This document shows, piece after piece, positions 19,591-28,223 of a stretch of 64,000 nt of DNA; the stretch's first letter is position 1, and each line of letters begins with the position of its first letter. The translations under genes and the position numbers were made by a program. Source of the DNA: CBDANW01 sp965197825 (GTDB lineage: Bacteria > Acidobacteriota > Vicinamibacteria > Marinacidobacterales > DATDRI01); contig CBDANW010000002.1 in the NCBI GenBank assembly GCA_965197825.1, forward strand, positions 372,001-436,000, in the 5' to 3' direction. The notes beneath the pieces are model-generated. The model was given only the letters and a program-made list of their open reading frames with translations. It did no database searches and was not told where the DNA came from.

Positions 19591-19695
19591 GTATCCGACC
19601 GCGATGCCAGATTCAAGCAGCCCTCGGAAAGGTGCAAACTGCTGACCCGCTGGGCGTTCGAGTATTTTGACCAGACGGATATCCCTCTTTTCACC

Positions 19696-20169
19696 TTACA
19701 AGGTCTTGACTAGAAAAAAAGTCGCCGGGCCACTCTCCCCGTCGCGAAAACCAAAGCGCTGGTAAAGCTGCCGCGCCAGAGCGTTATCTTCGCGCACCTC
19801 CAGAGTCACTTTTCCGCAGTCCAATTCGCGGGCTTTGGCTTCGACCGCTTTGAGCAACAGACGCCCGACGCCCCGTCCGCGGCAGCCGGCGGTAACGGCC
19901 AGATCGTGAATGTTGATCAGAGGTTTGGCGGTGAACGTGGAGAAACCAGTCATGCAAACCGTGACCCCCACCGCGCGGCGGTCCAGCCAAGCGAGAAAAA
20001 CCAGCGTCCCCGGGTGTCTCTTTAGTCCGGGTACGAGTTGCTCCAACACCCTGGCCGCCAGCGGAGTTCCCTGGCCGATCGGTAGCCGCGCATACTCGTC
20101 CACCAACTGCCGAACCGCCTCGGCATGCTTGAAGTTGTTCAAGTCAGCTTCGAGGACCTCGAGATTCAT
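19696..20169 (-). CDS. GNAT-family N-acetyltransferase
   Basis: The 157-residue protein has the acetyl-CoA-binding motif A LAVTAGCRGRGVGRLLLKAV and the C-terminal YQRFGFRDGES of GNAT enzymes, which acetylate amines on proteins or small molecules. I chose the ATG at 20169 (MNLEVLEADLNNFKHAEAVR) because it gives the usual domain start. The longer frame to 20313 runs through intergenic DNA. The acceptor substrate cannot be deduced. It stands alone, with IS debris on the 3' side. Confidence 0.85.
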   Translation of the reverse strand: MNLEVLEADLNNFKHAEAVRQLVDEYARLPIGQGTPLAARVLEQLVPGLKRHPGTLVFLAWLDRRAVGVTVCMTGFSTFTAKPLINIHDLAVTAGCRGRGVGRLLLKAVEAKARELDCGKVTLEVREDNALARQLYQRFGFRDGESGPATFFLVKTL

Positions 20170-20276
20170 CGTTTTTTTGAAGTCCTTACCCTTGGGGCGG
20201 GACTTATCATGGCAGGATGACCTGACCCCACGGTTAGTACCACGTTGTATCTCAGTCATTCGGTGCTGACAAGGGC

Positions 20277-20312
20277 TGGTTGAAGCCGGCGTGGCAAAGC
20301 CGGTTTCAACCA
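20277..20312. repeat. Inverted repeat / hairpin
   Basis: TGGTTGAAGCCGGC pairs with GCCGGTTTCAACCA (one mismatch) around a short loop. It lies upstream of the acetyltransferase and has no T-run, so it is either a regulatory dyad or the trace of a small element. Confidence 0.45.
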
Positions 20313-20426
20313 AATCGTTTCAAGTTTCGTGTCTGTCTTTCTCCTGAAATAGGATGTTGTAGGTCTGGTCGCCACCCTTGCCTATGGCCGCGCCGTGGGG
20401 CGCTTCTTAGTTTATGGAAGGGACAG

Positions 20427-20672
20427 CCGAGTTTTGGCACAGGACGCGGTTCTCCTCTTGCAGGTAGTCGATCACATCCTGCTGCTGGCGGTTGACCCAG
20501 CCAGCTAGAACGAGCAGTAGGAATTGCACGTGGTACGTCATCATGGATCTGAAGATAACACCCTCGGGACAGACGATTGTAAAGCCTACGGCCCTTGGCC
20601 CCGGCGCAAACACAGACACTAAGCTGCTGATTTATGGCCTATTTCAAAAGGGCCGAGTTTTGGCACAGGACG
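20427..20672 (-). mobile_element. Truncated rve-type IS (5' third) between two like-oriented ends
   Basis: Reading the minus strand from 20672, the full CGTCCTGTGCCAAAACTCGG end is followed by the 5' region and the transposase start (MMTYHVQFLLLVLAGWVNRQ). It is then cut at GAGGAGAACCG by another copy of the same end in the same orientation. The arrangement mirrors 14053-14160. Confidence 0.7.
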
Positions 20673-20880
20673 GGATGGAGACGACGCGGAGCTCGAGCCC
20701 GGCTGCACGCGCCTGGTCTTCGAGGAGCTCGCGGCGGACGGCATGCATGGCGACCCGATCGAAGTGCTCGTTCACCGTCGTGACGAGCGCCGTGACCTCG
20801 ACATCGTCTCGCTGGCGCAGCACGTGGAGCGTGAACGCGTTGTCTTTCCCGCTGCTCCACCAAAGCCACACGCGCCTCAT
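20673..20880 (-). pseudogene. Dph6-like ATP-pyrophosphatase, 3' part lost to an IS end
   Basis: The start MRRVWLWWSSGKDNAFTLHV carries a PP-loop (SSGKDNA) of the diphthine-ammonia-ligase-like ATP pyrophosphatase family. It continues through TALVTTVNEHFDRVAMHAVR, then is cut after LRVVSIP by the IS end at 20672. Only about 68 of roughly 220 residues remain, so it is not functional. Its ATG overlaps the stop of the upstream hydrolase gene by 4 bp, so the two were an operon. Confidence 0.7.
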
Positions 20881-21590
20881 GAGCCCAGCGCCTCCGCAAG
20901 GCGTCGCAGGTTCTCGCGGCCGCAAGCGGCGCGGATGAGCCTCTCTACCGTGGACCAAACAGAGGCGTCGCGATCCATCCTCGCATGAGGAATGCGAAAC
21001 AGGCGCTTCCAAAAAGGCACACCTTCGAGCGAAATCTCGGAACCTGGCGCCTCGTTGTAGCGGTAGCGCCAGTTACCCAGGATCGTGGTCGCTTCGGGAT
21101 CCATGGCGCGGATCGGTTGCTCGCCGCGGATGAACCAGCCGTCGTTTTGGTAGAGGTTGGCCGTGTAGGCCACGTTGCGCGGGACCGCCGCGTCACCTCT
21201 TCCAACGCTATCGATCTGGATGGTCAGAAGAATCGGAACTCCGTGCGCCTCGAGCGTGCGCGCGAATTTGAGCACAGCCGCACCGCCGAAGCTCTGTCCG
21301 TAGATGACGAGCCGCGCCGGTGATGCGGCAACGACGAAGCTCTCCGCAACATCCCGGCGCTGATTCTCGAACGTCTCGGCGAAGACGCGGCGTTCGGGTT
21401 TCCTGAGTTTGAGGGCGAGCGAGCGTACACCCTTATCAGCATCGTCCCAGTGGTCCCGCCCGCCGAGAAAGCCGACGACGAGACAGGCTTCCTCCGGGAC
21501 GGGTCGCGGCGTGACGATGTCCTGGAGGGTGATACCGCCGCACGCAGCAAGCGTCCAAGTCAGGCTGAAGACGACAGCGGCTCGACACAT
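20877..21590 (-). CDS. Putative lipoprotein with an alpha/beta-hydrolase-like nucleophile elbow
   Basis: The 237-residue product begins MCRAAVVFSLTWTLAACGG, a secretory leader ending in a lipobox-like AAC. VIYGQSFGGAAVLKF provides a GxSxG elbow typical of serine hydrolases, and a GRDHWDD segment and TIQIDSVG follow. The catalytic His and acid are not certain. It is probably attached to the periplasmic face of a membrane. It lies upstream of, and overlaps, the truncated ATP-pyrophosphatase gene. Substrate unknown. Confidence 0.65.
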   Translation of the reverse strand: MCRAAVVFSLTWTLAACGGITLQDIVTPRPVPEEACLVVGFLGGRDHWDDADKGVRSLALKLRKPERRVFAETFENQRRDVAESFVVAASPARLVIYGQSFGGAAVLKFARTLEAHGVPILLTIQIDSVGRGDAAVPRNVAYTANLYQNDGWFIRGEQPIRAMDPEATTILGNWRYRYNEAPGSEISLEGVPFWKRLFRIPHARMDRDASVWSTVERLIRAACGRENLRRLAEALGS

Positions 21591-21655
21591 CGTCGAGAGT
21601 GTATCGTGACGATGCGTCTTTGACCGCTAGGACTTCGGTTGCCAGAGGGCGACGG

Positions 21656-21800
21656 CGTCCTGTGCCAAAACTCGGCCCTTTTGAAATAGGCCATAAATCA
21701 GCAACTTAGTGTCTGTGTTTGCGACCGGGCCAAGGGCCGTGGGCTTTACAATCGTCTTGGGCGGGCGGGTCGTCACCATGCAGATGACCACCTAGTCGAG
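21656..21800 (+). repeat. Left end of the rve-type IS
   Basis: CGTCCTGTGCCAAAACTCGG and the following 5' region diverge after ACAATCGTCTTGGGCGGGCG. The same divergent version is at 46922-47040. Confidence 0.65.
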
Positions 21801-21882
21801 AGCGAATATCGAAGCGTTGTGCCTGAAGCTGTTTTCACGCTACGCCGAGCGGGCCCACCAAGGGGCTACCGTCGCCGGCGAC

Positions 21883-22260
21883 CATCTACGCAGCACGGCA
21901 GTAGTAGTTGAGAATGCCCCCAAGTCGCTCTCGCGACACGATGGGGCCAGCGTCATTCGCGCTTGCCGGCAGAGGTGTGAGGAGCTCGTTGCCGAGACCT
22001 TGGTGGTTCCGTTCTGTGTGATAGTGCACTACATATTCGGTTATCGCGGTCCGCAGGTGTCGCTCATTGAGAGGTACGAAGCGGTCGAGACACTCTCGAC
22101 GTATGGAGGAACGAATCTTTCCGCGTATGCGTTCAGATTCGGACTATTGGCGGGAACATTCAAATACTTCTACCGCGACGACCAAGAACGTCCAGGGTTG
22201 GATCGGCGTGCTCATGACCAAGCATTCCAGCTTCCCTTGGCGAAGCAAGCGTAGACGCGT
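21883..22260 (-). pseudogene. rve-type transposase C-terminal remnant plus R6 repeat
   Basis: The minus strand reads GPIVSRERLGGILNYYCRAA, the typical C-terminus of the rve-type transposase. Upstream frames (22010-22110) encode a degenerate SIRRECLDRFV-like stretch. The R6 repeat with its flank (22140-22260) follows. All parts are non-functional. Confidence 0.6.
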
Positions 22261-22478
22261 TCCCACGTCTTCTCGACTCCCACCACGAGTCTTTGCACGA
22301 AGCCCCTGGCCGGTATGTAGACGCAACCATGGAGGGTCTCCGCCTTCAATTTTTCCTGATTCCGTGGCGGGTTCGACAACAGTCGCCTCAAATAGCCTTC
22401 GTTCATGCGCTCCCCTGCGGCGCAGTGGCCCATGGTCGCAATGAGAAAAAGACATGTGGAAATCAACACGAATTTCAT
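22261..22478 (-). pseudogene. Secreted protein of unknown function, 3' truncated
   Basis: The start MKFVLISTCLFLIATMGHC is a clear signal peptide, possibly with a lipobox Cys at 19. It is followed by AAGERMNEGYLRRLLSNPPR and about 55 more residues. The frame then runs into the R6 repeat at about 22260. A GCGAGG about nine bases upstream may serve as ribosome-binding site. No family recognised. Confidence 0.45.
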
Positions 22479-22497
22479 TCGACGAACCTCGCTGTCC

Positions 22498-22727
22498 TAT
22501 GGCCATGTTGAGTGCTGCGGGCACCAGTTCGGTGCGAACGACGTCGCGCTCGTGCAACCCCCGCAGCCCTTGCGCCCAGGCGGAGGAGCTTCACGCTTGA
22601 ATCTCTCAACAGCCCACGTACCGCCTCGGTGAATAGCGGGTCCCGGTCGTGGATGAGGTATCGCTTGCCAAGGAGGAAACCATCCCACATGTCCGTGAGG
22701 TTTCTTGACACCTGCTTCATCCACTCC
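22498..22727 (-). pseudogene. rve-type transposase remnant abutting cas3
   Basis: Reading from 22727 the minus strand gives EWMKQVSRNLTDMWDGFLLG then KRYLIHDRDPLFTEAVRGLL, the middle of the rve catalytic domain including the second Asp (DRDP). It loses frame near 22560. The fragment ends only 2-3 bp before the cas3 start codon, so native DNA upstream of the cas operon has been replaced. Confidence 0.75.
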
Positions 22728-22729
22728 CT

Positions 22730-24931
22730 ATGCCTGCGCGCTTCTTCGGCCACACGAAGCCCGGCTCTCCAGATCAAGCTGACTGGGAACCTCTCGAAGA
22801 TCACCTCGGCAACGTCGCGGCTCGTGCACGCGATTTTGGCTCGGCCTTCGGGGCCGCGGACTGGGCGTATCTCGGCGGTCTGTGGCACGACCTTGGAAAG
22901 TACCGTGGCAGCTTTCAGCGCTACCTGGAGCGCGTCGGGGGCGCGCTGGACGATGACGGTTGTGAGGAAGGCGCACCGGGACGCGTGGATCACTCAACTG
23001 TCGGCGCGATCATGTCCCGCGAGTCGTTGGGTCCGCCCGGCACCATCCTCAGTTACCTAATCGCGGGGCATCACGCGGGGTTACCCGATGCCTCCGGCGG
23101 AGAGGCCAGTCTCGCGGCTCGCCTTGACAAGCGCGCTGTTCTGGTTGACTGGCACAGGGAAAAAATTCCCCGAACGATCATCGAACAGCCCATACCAGTA
23201 TCGAGGCCGCCGAGTAAAGACCCTGCGGACGTCCACCTGTGGATCAGAATGTTGTTCTCGTGCCTGACGGATGCCGACTTCCTCGCAACCGAAGAGTTCA
23301 TGAATCCGGGAATAGCCGAACAGCGCATGGCCACGTATCCAGACCTTGCGGCTCTCAATTCACGCTTCGAAGCGCATATGTCGAGGCAATTCCCCGCTTC
23401 CACAACAGGCATCAACGGTCTCAGGCATGAGGTTCGGAGTGCCTGTGTTCGGGGGGCCGGTCTTGAGCCCGGGCTGTTCTCTCTCAGCGTTCCGACGGGC
23501 GGGGGAAAGACTCTGGCTTCTATGGCTTTTGCGTTGCACCACGCGCAGCAGTGGAAAAAGAGACGAATCATCTATGTCATTCCGTACACAAGCATCGTTG
23601 AGCAGACTGCTGATGTCTTCCTAGAAATCTTCGGCGATGCGGTCATCGAACATCACAGCAACATTGACTCTGACGACCCTGCTCGCGACAGTGTGAAGCG
23701 TCGTCTGTCAGCCGAGAACTGGGACGCACCGATCATCGTGACCACGAACGTCCAGTTCTTCGAGTCGCTTTTTGCCGCGCGCCCCTCACGTTGCCGGAAG
23801 CTCCATAACATCGTAAAATCCGTGGTAATTCTCGATGAGGCGCAGCTTCTGCCCCCAGAGTTCCTCGACCCCATCAAGCGCACAGCGTTGGCGTTGGCGC
23901 ATGACTACGGTGTCACCATCGTGATCTCGACGGCCACTCAGCCTGCGCTGGATGTCCCTGGCATTCGAGAGCTGGCTCCGGATCCTCCTGCGCTGGCTAA
24001 ACGCCTACAACGCGTCCGCTACGAATGGCCGAAGAGTTCTCAGCGTCGGTCGTTGGATGACCTTGCCGTTGAGCTTAGAGAGCAACCGCAGGTTTTGTGC
24101 GTGGTTGGGCGGCGTGACGATGCGCGGGACCTGTTTGAGCTTATGGACGATCCGGGAGGAGAGGCACTTCACCTTTCGGCTCTCATGTGTGGAGAGCATC
24201 GAGCGCAGCGGATTGGGCTGATCAGGGCGCGGTTGAAACAAGGATCACGGGTGCGCGTCGTCAGCACCCAGCTTGTTGAGGCAGGAGTCGACTTCGATTT
24301 CCCAGTTGTCTACCGTGCCTTCGCCGGTCTCGATTCAATCGCGCAAGCGGCGGGTCGCTGCAACCGCGAGGGAAGGTTGGCGGAGCTGGGACGTGTCGTT
24401 GTCTTCAACCCGCCCCGCGAAGCGCCCCAGGGCCTACTGCGCAAGGCCGAGAGCGTGACGCGGGAACTCCTTTACGATGTCCAGAACCCTGTGTTGGACC
24501 AACCACTATTCGAGAAGTTCTTCAAGCTCTACTACAGCAAGCTGAACTCACTCGATGCCAATGGAATCGTGCGGCTCTTGACTGCAGATGGAAGAGCCCA
24601 TGGGAATATCGACTTACAGTTTCGCGAAGCCGCGTCGCTCTTCAAGCTTGTCGACGATTCGAACTACGTTTCAGTAGCTGTCCCTTGGGGAGATAAGGGC
24701 AGGGCGCTTGTTGACACACTCACAAGTGGATTCGATCGCTTCTCAATGCGTCGGCTCCAGCGCTTCGTCGTTAACTTGCCCCGGCGTCAGGCCAGTGCAC
24801 TAGCAAAAGATGGCAGTATCCTAGAAGTCCTACCCGGTCTTTTCGCAGTCGCCAACGAGCGTCAATACAGTGACAAGATTGGATTGAGGACGACAGGTTC
24901 AGAATATCAGCCCGGAGACTTCATTTCGTAA
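22730..24931 (+). CDS. cas3: Cas3 helicase-nuclease, type I-C
   Basis: Cas3 is recruited by the crRNA-Cascade complex and degrades target DNA. The 733-residue protein has the HD nuclease first (His25, H53-D54, His88, H114-H115). The SF2 helicase follows: Walker A VPTGGGKT at 254-261, DEAQ at 369-372 and motif VI QAAGRCNREGR at 539-549. The N-terminus FFGHTKPGSPDQADWEPLED matches other I-C Cas3 proteins, so it is complete although a transposase remnant ends just before the ATG. No Shine-Dalgarno is visible. Cas5 follows after 9 bp. Confidence 0.95.
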   Translation: MPARFFGHTKPGSPDQADWEPLEDHLGNVAARARDFGSAFGAADWAYLGGLWHDLGKYRGSFQRYLERVGGALDDDGCEEGAPGRVDHSTVGAIMSRESLGPPGTILSYLIAGHHAGLPDASGGEASLAARLDKRAVLVDWHREKIPRTIIEQPIPVSRPPSKDPADVHLWIRMLFSCLTDADFLATEEFMNPGIAEQRMATYPDLAALNSRFEAHMSRQFPASTTGINGLRHEVRSACVRGAGLEPGLFSLSVPTGGGKTLASMAFALHHAQQWKKRRIIYVIPYTSIVEQTADVFLEIFGDAVIEHHSNIDSDDPARDSVKRRLSAENWDAPIIVTTNVQFFESLFAARPSRCRKLHNIVKSVVILDEAQLLPPEFLDPIKRTALALAHDYGVTIVISTATQPALDVPGIRELAPDPPALAKRLQRVRYEWPKSSQRRSLDDLAVELREQPQVLCVVGRRDDARDLFELMDDPGGEALHLSALMCGEHRAQRIGLIRARLKQGSRVRVVSTQLVEAGVDFDFPVVYRAFAGLDSIAQAAGRCNREGRLAELGRVVVFNPPREAPQGLLRKAESVTRELLYDVQNPVLDQPLFEKFFKLYYSKLNSLDANGIVRLLTADGRAHGNIDLQFREAASLFKLVDDSNYVSVAVPWGDKGRALVDTLTSGFDRFSMRRLQRFVVNLPRRQASALAKDGSILEVLPGLFAVANERQYSDKIGLRTTGSEYQPGDFIS

Positions 24932-24940
24932 GGGGATACT

Positions 24941-25606
24941 ATGCGGAAGCATTGTCTGGAAGTGAAAGGCGACTTTGCCTGTTTTACGCGACCCGAGATG
25001 AAGGTCGAGCGCGTGAGTTACGATGTGATCACACCCTCGGCAGCACGGTCCATCTTCGAAGCCGTTCTCTGGAAACCGGCGATTCGTTGGCAAATTCACA
25101 AGATCGAAGTGCTGAAGCCGATTCGTTGGATCTCACTTCGTCGTAACGAAGTGGGGGCGGTGGCCTCAATCATCAACGCCAAAGAGGCTATGACTCGTGG
25201 ATCGGGCGATCTCGGCATCTTCATTGAAGAGGAACGCCAACAACGAGCCGGGTTGTTTCTGCGCGACGTGGCTTACCGTATTCACGGCAGCTTTGATTTG
25301 ACGTCGAAGGCCCAGCCTGACGAGCATGAGGGCAAGTTTGCGGAAATGTTCACGCGCCGTGCGAGCCGTGGGCAGTGCGTCAACCAGCCGTATCTCGGTT
25401 GCCGTGAGTTTGCGGCTTCTTTCAGCTACGTTGAGCGCCCCGAGAAGGCTGCGGCTGCAATCGAGGAAACCCGCGAACTTGGGTTCATGCTTTACGATCT
25501 TGACTTCAAGGATCCCGCTGACCCTAAGCCCCTCTTCTTCTGCGCTCAACTCAAGTCCGGAATAGTCGACATCCCAGATTGGCACTCCAAGGAGGTAGTC
25601 GGATGA
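24941..25606 (+). CDS. cas5: Cas5c (Cas5d-type) crRNA-processing subunit
   Basis: In type I-C systems this Cas5 replaces Cas6: it cleaves the precursor crRNA at the repeat hairpin and stays on the 5' handle in Cascade. The 221-residue protein shows the RAMP-type start (LEVKGDFACFTRPEMKVERV) and the conserved TPSAARSIFEAVLWKPAIRW region with IHKIEVLKPIRW. It overlaps cas8c by 4 bp (ATGA), and the strong AAGGAGG for cas8c lies within its last codons. Confidence 0.95.
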   Translation: MRKHCLEVKGDFACFTRPEMKVERVSYDVITPSAARSIFEAVLWKPAIRWQIHKIEVLKPIRWISLRRNEVGAVASIINAKEAMTRGSGDLGIFIEEERQQRAGLFLRDVAYRIHGSFDLTSKAQPDEHEGKFAEMFTRRASRGQCVNQPYLGCREFAASFSYVERPEKAAAAIEETRELGFMLYDLDFKDPADPKPLFFCAQLKSGIVDIPDWHSKEVVG

Positions 25607-27336
25607 TCCTTCAAGCCCTCGCTGACTACTACCACCGTAAGAGCGCTCAAGACGGCTCGCCGATCGCACCGCCAGGATGGGAAACTAAGGAGATCCCATA
25701 CGTCGTCGTAATTAGTAGCTCGGGCAGTGCGGTCCAAGTCGAGTCGACGGTCGAGGGAGAAGGTAGGACGAAGCGAGCGAAGGTCCAACTTATTCCTGCG
25801 GCCGTTAAAAGGTCTTCCGGCATCAAGGCCAATCTTCTATGGGACAATGTTGAGTATGCCCTGGGCGTGCCAACAGGTAAGTCCCGCGCACCAGGGAACG
25901 AGGAGGAAGTTCACAAGAAGGTTGTGGCGCGACATCAAGCCTTTACCGAGAGAGTTGGGGAACTAGCGGAGCGCGCTTGCGACGAGGGGCTCGATGCTCT
26001 CTCAAAATTCTTGGAGACCTACGATGGTTCTCAGATCGGCGAAGAAAGCGATTGGCAGGAGTTTCTGGAGAAAGGGCCCTTTCTTTCATTCCGCCTCAAG
26101 GGAGACCAAGTTCTCATTCCCCAGCGTCCGAAGGTTCGAGCGTTTATCGACGATGCTCCTGTCGCACCCGCTAGTGCAGTCTGCCTCGTTTCCGGCAAAC
26201 CTGATTCGGTCGCGGAACTTCACCCATCGATCAAGGGCGTGCGTGGGGCGCAGTCCGTTGGCGCAAACATCGTTTCGTTCAACCTCGACGCTTTTCAATC
26301 TTTCAGTAAGAAGCAAGGAGCGAATGCTCCCGTCGGACAGAGGACAACGTTCGCCTATGCCACCGCGCTCAATCATCTGCTGGGCAAGGACTCAAAACAG
26401 AAGGTACAAGTCGGAGACGTCACCACAGTGTTTTGGTCGGAGAAGTCTTCTGGTTCCGCTATGGAACAGGCGTTTGCCGGATGGTTTGATCCACCGAAAG
26501 ATGATCCTGACGACGCCACCGCTCGGGTGAAAGCGCTCTACGACTTCAAGCAGGGCAAGCCGCTGACTGACGACGACCAGCGGTTCTTTGTTCTTGGCCT
26601 CTCGCCAAATGCCGCGAGGGTCTCGATCCGGTTCTGGCATGTCGCTACGATCAGGGAGATCGGTGCGCGGATCTTCCAGCACTTCACCGATCTAGACATT
26701 GTGCGCCCCCCCGGCGCCGCCCACTTCCCATCGATCTACTGGCTATTGCGATCGATTGCGGTACTTGAAAAAGCCAAGAACGTTCCGCCCAATCTTGCGG
26801 GCGACTGGATGAGGGCCATCCTGATAGGTACGCCCTACCCTCAGACGCTCCTCCAATCTGCTGTTCGAAGATGTCGCGCCCTACAGGACGTTGGGCCGCT
26901 GCGGGCCGCCATCGTCAAAGCTAGCCTTAACCGTTCACGATCCGAATCTGAAAGGGAGATATCAGTGGCACTTGATCCAGAGAACACCAACACCGGCTAT
27001 TGCCTCGGCCGCTTATTCGCCATCTTCGAAAAAATCCAGGAAGCGGCGAGCCCCGATCTCAAGGCAACGATCCGAGACCGCTATTTCGGCTCGGCATCGG
27101 CATCACCGCTTGTCGCTTTTCCTATTCTTAACCGTCTCAAGATGCACCATCTCTCGAAGATCGAAAACCGGGGCCGGATGGTGTATTTCGAGAAGCTCAA
27201 CGGTGAGGTGATGAACGGTCTCGACGCTAAGAACCCTTTCCCGCCGCATCTGTCCTTAGCCGACCAGGGACGGTTTGCGGTTGGCTATTACCACCAACGA
27301 CAGAAGTTCTTTGAGAAGACCGGAGGAGAGAAGTAA
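25603..27336 (+). CDS. cas8c: Cas8c large subunit (Csd1)
   Basis: Cas8c recognises the PAM and holds the non-target strand in type I-C Cascade. The 577-residue length and the order between cas5 and cas7 fit Csd1, as does the start MILQALADYYHRKSAQDGSP. I chose the ATG at 25603 over an upstream in-frame start because AAGGAGG sits eight bases before it and the overlap with cas5 is the usual ATGA. The C-terminal 123 codons carry an internal start (see cas11c). cas7 begins at the last base of its stop codon. Confidence 0.95.
   Translation: MILQALADYYHRKSAQDGSPIAPPGWETKEIPYVVVISSSGSAVQVESTVEGEGRTKRAKVQLIPAAVKRSSGIKANLLWDNVEYALGVPTGKSRAPGNEEEVHKKVVARHQAFTERVGELAERACDEGLDALSKFLETYDGSQIGEESDWQEFLEKGPFLSFRLKGDQVLIPQRPKVRAFIDDAPVAPASAVCLVSGKPDSVAELHPSIKGVRGAQSVGANIVSFNLDAFQSFSKKQGANAPVGQRTTFAYATALNHLLGKDSKQKVQVGDVTTVFWSEKSSGSAMEQAFAGWFDPPKDDPDDATARVKALYDFKQGKPLTDDDQRFFVLGLSPNAARVSIRFWHVATIREIGARIFQHFTDLDIVRPPGAAHFPSIYWLLRSIAVLEKAKNVPPNLAGDWMRAILIGTPYPQTLLQSAVRRCRALQDVGPLRAAIVKASLNRSRSESEREISVALDPENTNTGYCLGRLFAIFEKIQEAASPDLKATIRDRYFGSASASPLVAFPILNRLKMHHLSKIENRGRMVYFEKLNGEVMNGLDAKNPFPPHLSLADQGRFAVGYYHQRQKFFEKTGGEK
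26965..27336 (+). CDS. cas11c: Cas11c small subunit from an internal start within cas8c
   Basis: In type I-C systems the small subunit Cas11c is translated from an internal site in cas8c. Here a GTG at 26965-26967 is exactly in frame (codon 455 of cas8c). It is preceded by AAAGGGAG at 26951-26958 with a six-base spacer, a far better site than most starts in this window. The product would be 123 residues starting VALDPENTNTGYCLGRLFAI, the helical region known to act as Cas11. This is strong sequence support, but expression is inferred. Confidence 0.75.
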   Translation: MALDPENTNTGYCLGRLFAIFEKIQEAASPDLKATIRDRYFGSASASPLVAFPILNRLKMHHLSKIENRGRMVYFEKLNGEVMNGLDAKNPFPPHLSLADQGRFAVGYYHQRQKFFEKTGGEK

Positions 27337-28217
27337 TGGCAATCCAAAAGCGATACGACTTTGTCCTGCTCTTTGACGTTCAAGACGGCAACCCGAACGG
27401 GGACCCAGACGCCGGGAACCTGCCGCGCGTCGATGCGGAGACAGGACATGGCCTCGTGACCGACGTGTGTCTCAATCGAAAGATCAGAAATTTCGTTGAA
27501 CTCACCAAAGGCGAAGAAGAGGGCTACGACATCTATATCAAAGAGAAGGCTGTCCTGAACCGCAGCCACGAACGCGCTTATAAGGAAACCGGAAACGAAG
27601 ATGCTCTGAAAGGAGACAAGAAGAGAAAGGGCAGCGGCGACGAAATCTCGCAGGCCCGCGACTGGATGTGCACGAACTTCTTCGACATTCGAGCCTTCGG
27701 CGCTGTCATGAGTCTCGGGGTCAACTGCGGCCAGGTGCGCGGTCCGATCCAACTCACGTTCGGTCGTTCCGTCGTGCCCGTTGTGTCGCTCGAACACTCA
27801 ATCACCAGGATGGCGGTCGCTACCGAAAAGGAGGCGCAGGACCAGCAGGGCGACAACCGAACCATGGGCCGCAAATTTACAGTTCCATACGGTCTCTACC
27901 GCACTCACGGTTTCATCTCGGCTCATCTCGCCGCTCAGACCAAGTTCTCAGACGCAGATCTTAAGCTCTTTTGGGAAGCGGTCAAGAACATGTTCGAACA
28001 CGATCGCTCAGCCGCGCACGGACTCATGTCGACGCGGGGCCTCTACGTGTTTGAACACACGTCAGCCCTAGGAGAGGCTCCCGCGCACGTTCTGTTCGAG
28101 CGAATTATAGTGACACAGAAGGATCCGGCGAAGCCCGCGAGGGAGTTTTCTGACTTCGAAGTCACCGTTGATAAAGATAAGCTCCCTACGGGAGTGACGC
28201 TCAACCCGATGATCTAG
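27336..28217 (+). CDS. cas7: Cas7 backbone subunit (Csd2)
   Basis: Cas7 subunits form the helical backbone along the crRNA spacer. The 293-residue protein begins MAIQKRYDFVLLFDVQDGNP and contains NPNGDPDAGNLPRVDAETGH, the hallmark of Csd2. GGAGGAG lies eight bases upstream and the start overlaps the cas8c stop by one base. No lesion is seen. Confidence 0.96.
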   Translation: MAIQKRYDFVLLFDVQDGNPNGDPDAGNLPRVDAETGHGLVTDVCLNRKIRNFVELTKGEEEGYDIYIKEKAVLNRSHERAYKETGNEDALKGDKKRKGSGDEISQARDWMCTNFFDIRAFGAVMSLGVNCGQVRGPIQLTFGRSVVPVVSLEHSITRMAVATEKEAQDQQGDNRTMGRKFTVPYGLYRTHGFISAHLAAQTKFSDADLKLFWEAVKNMFEHDRSAAHGLMSTRGLYVFEHTSALGEAPAHVLFERIIVTQKDPAKPAREFSDFEVTVDKDKLPTGVTLNPMI

Positions 28218-28223
28218 ACAATC

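Noticed and set aside
21817..22254. A 145-codon plus-strand frame upstream of cas3
   Set aside because: The minus strand here encodes remnants of an rve-type transposase C-terminus and an R6 repeat; the plus frame shows no family features.
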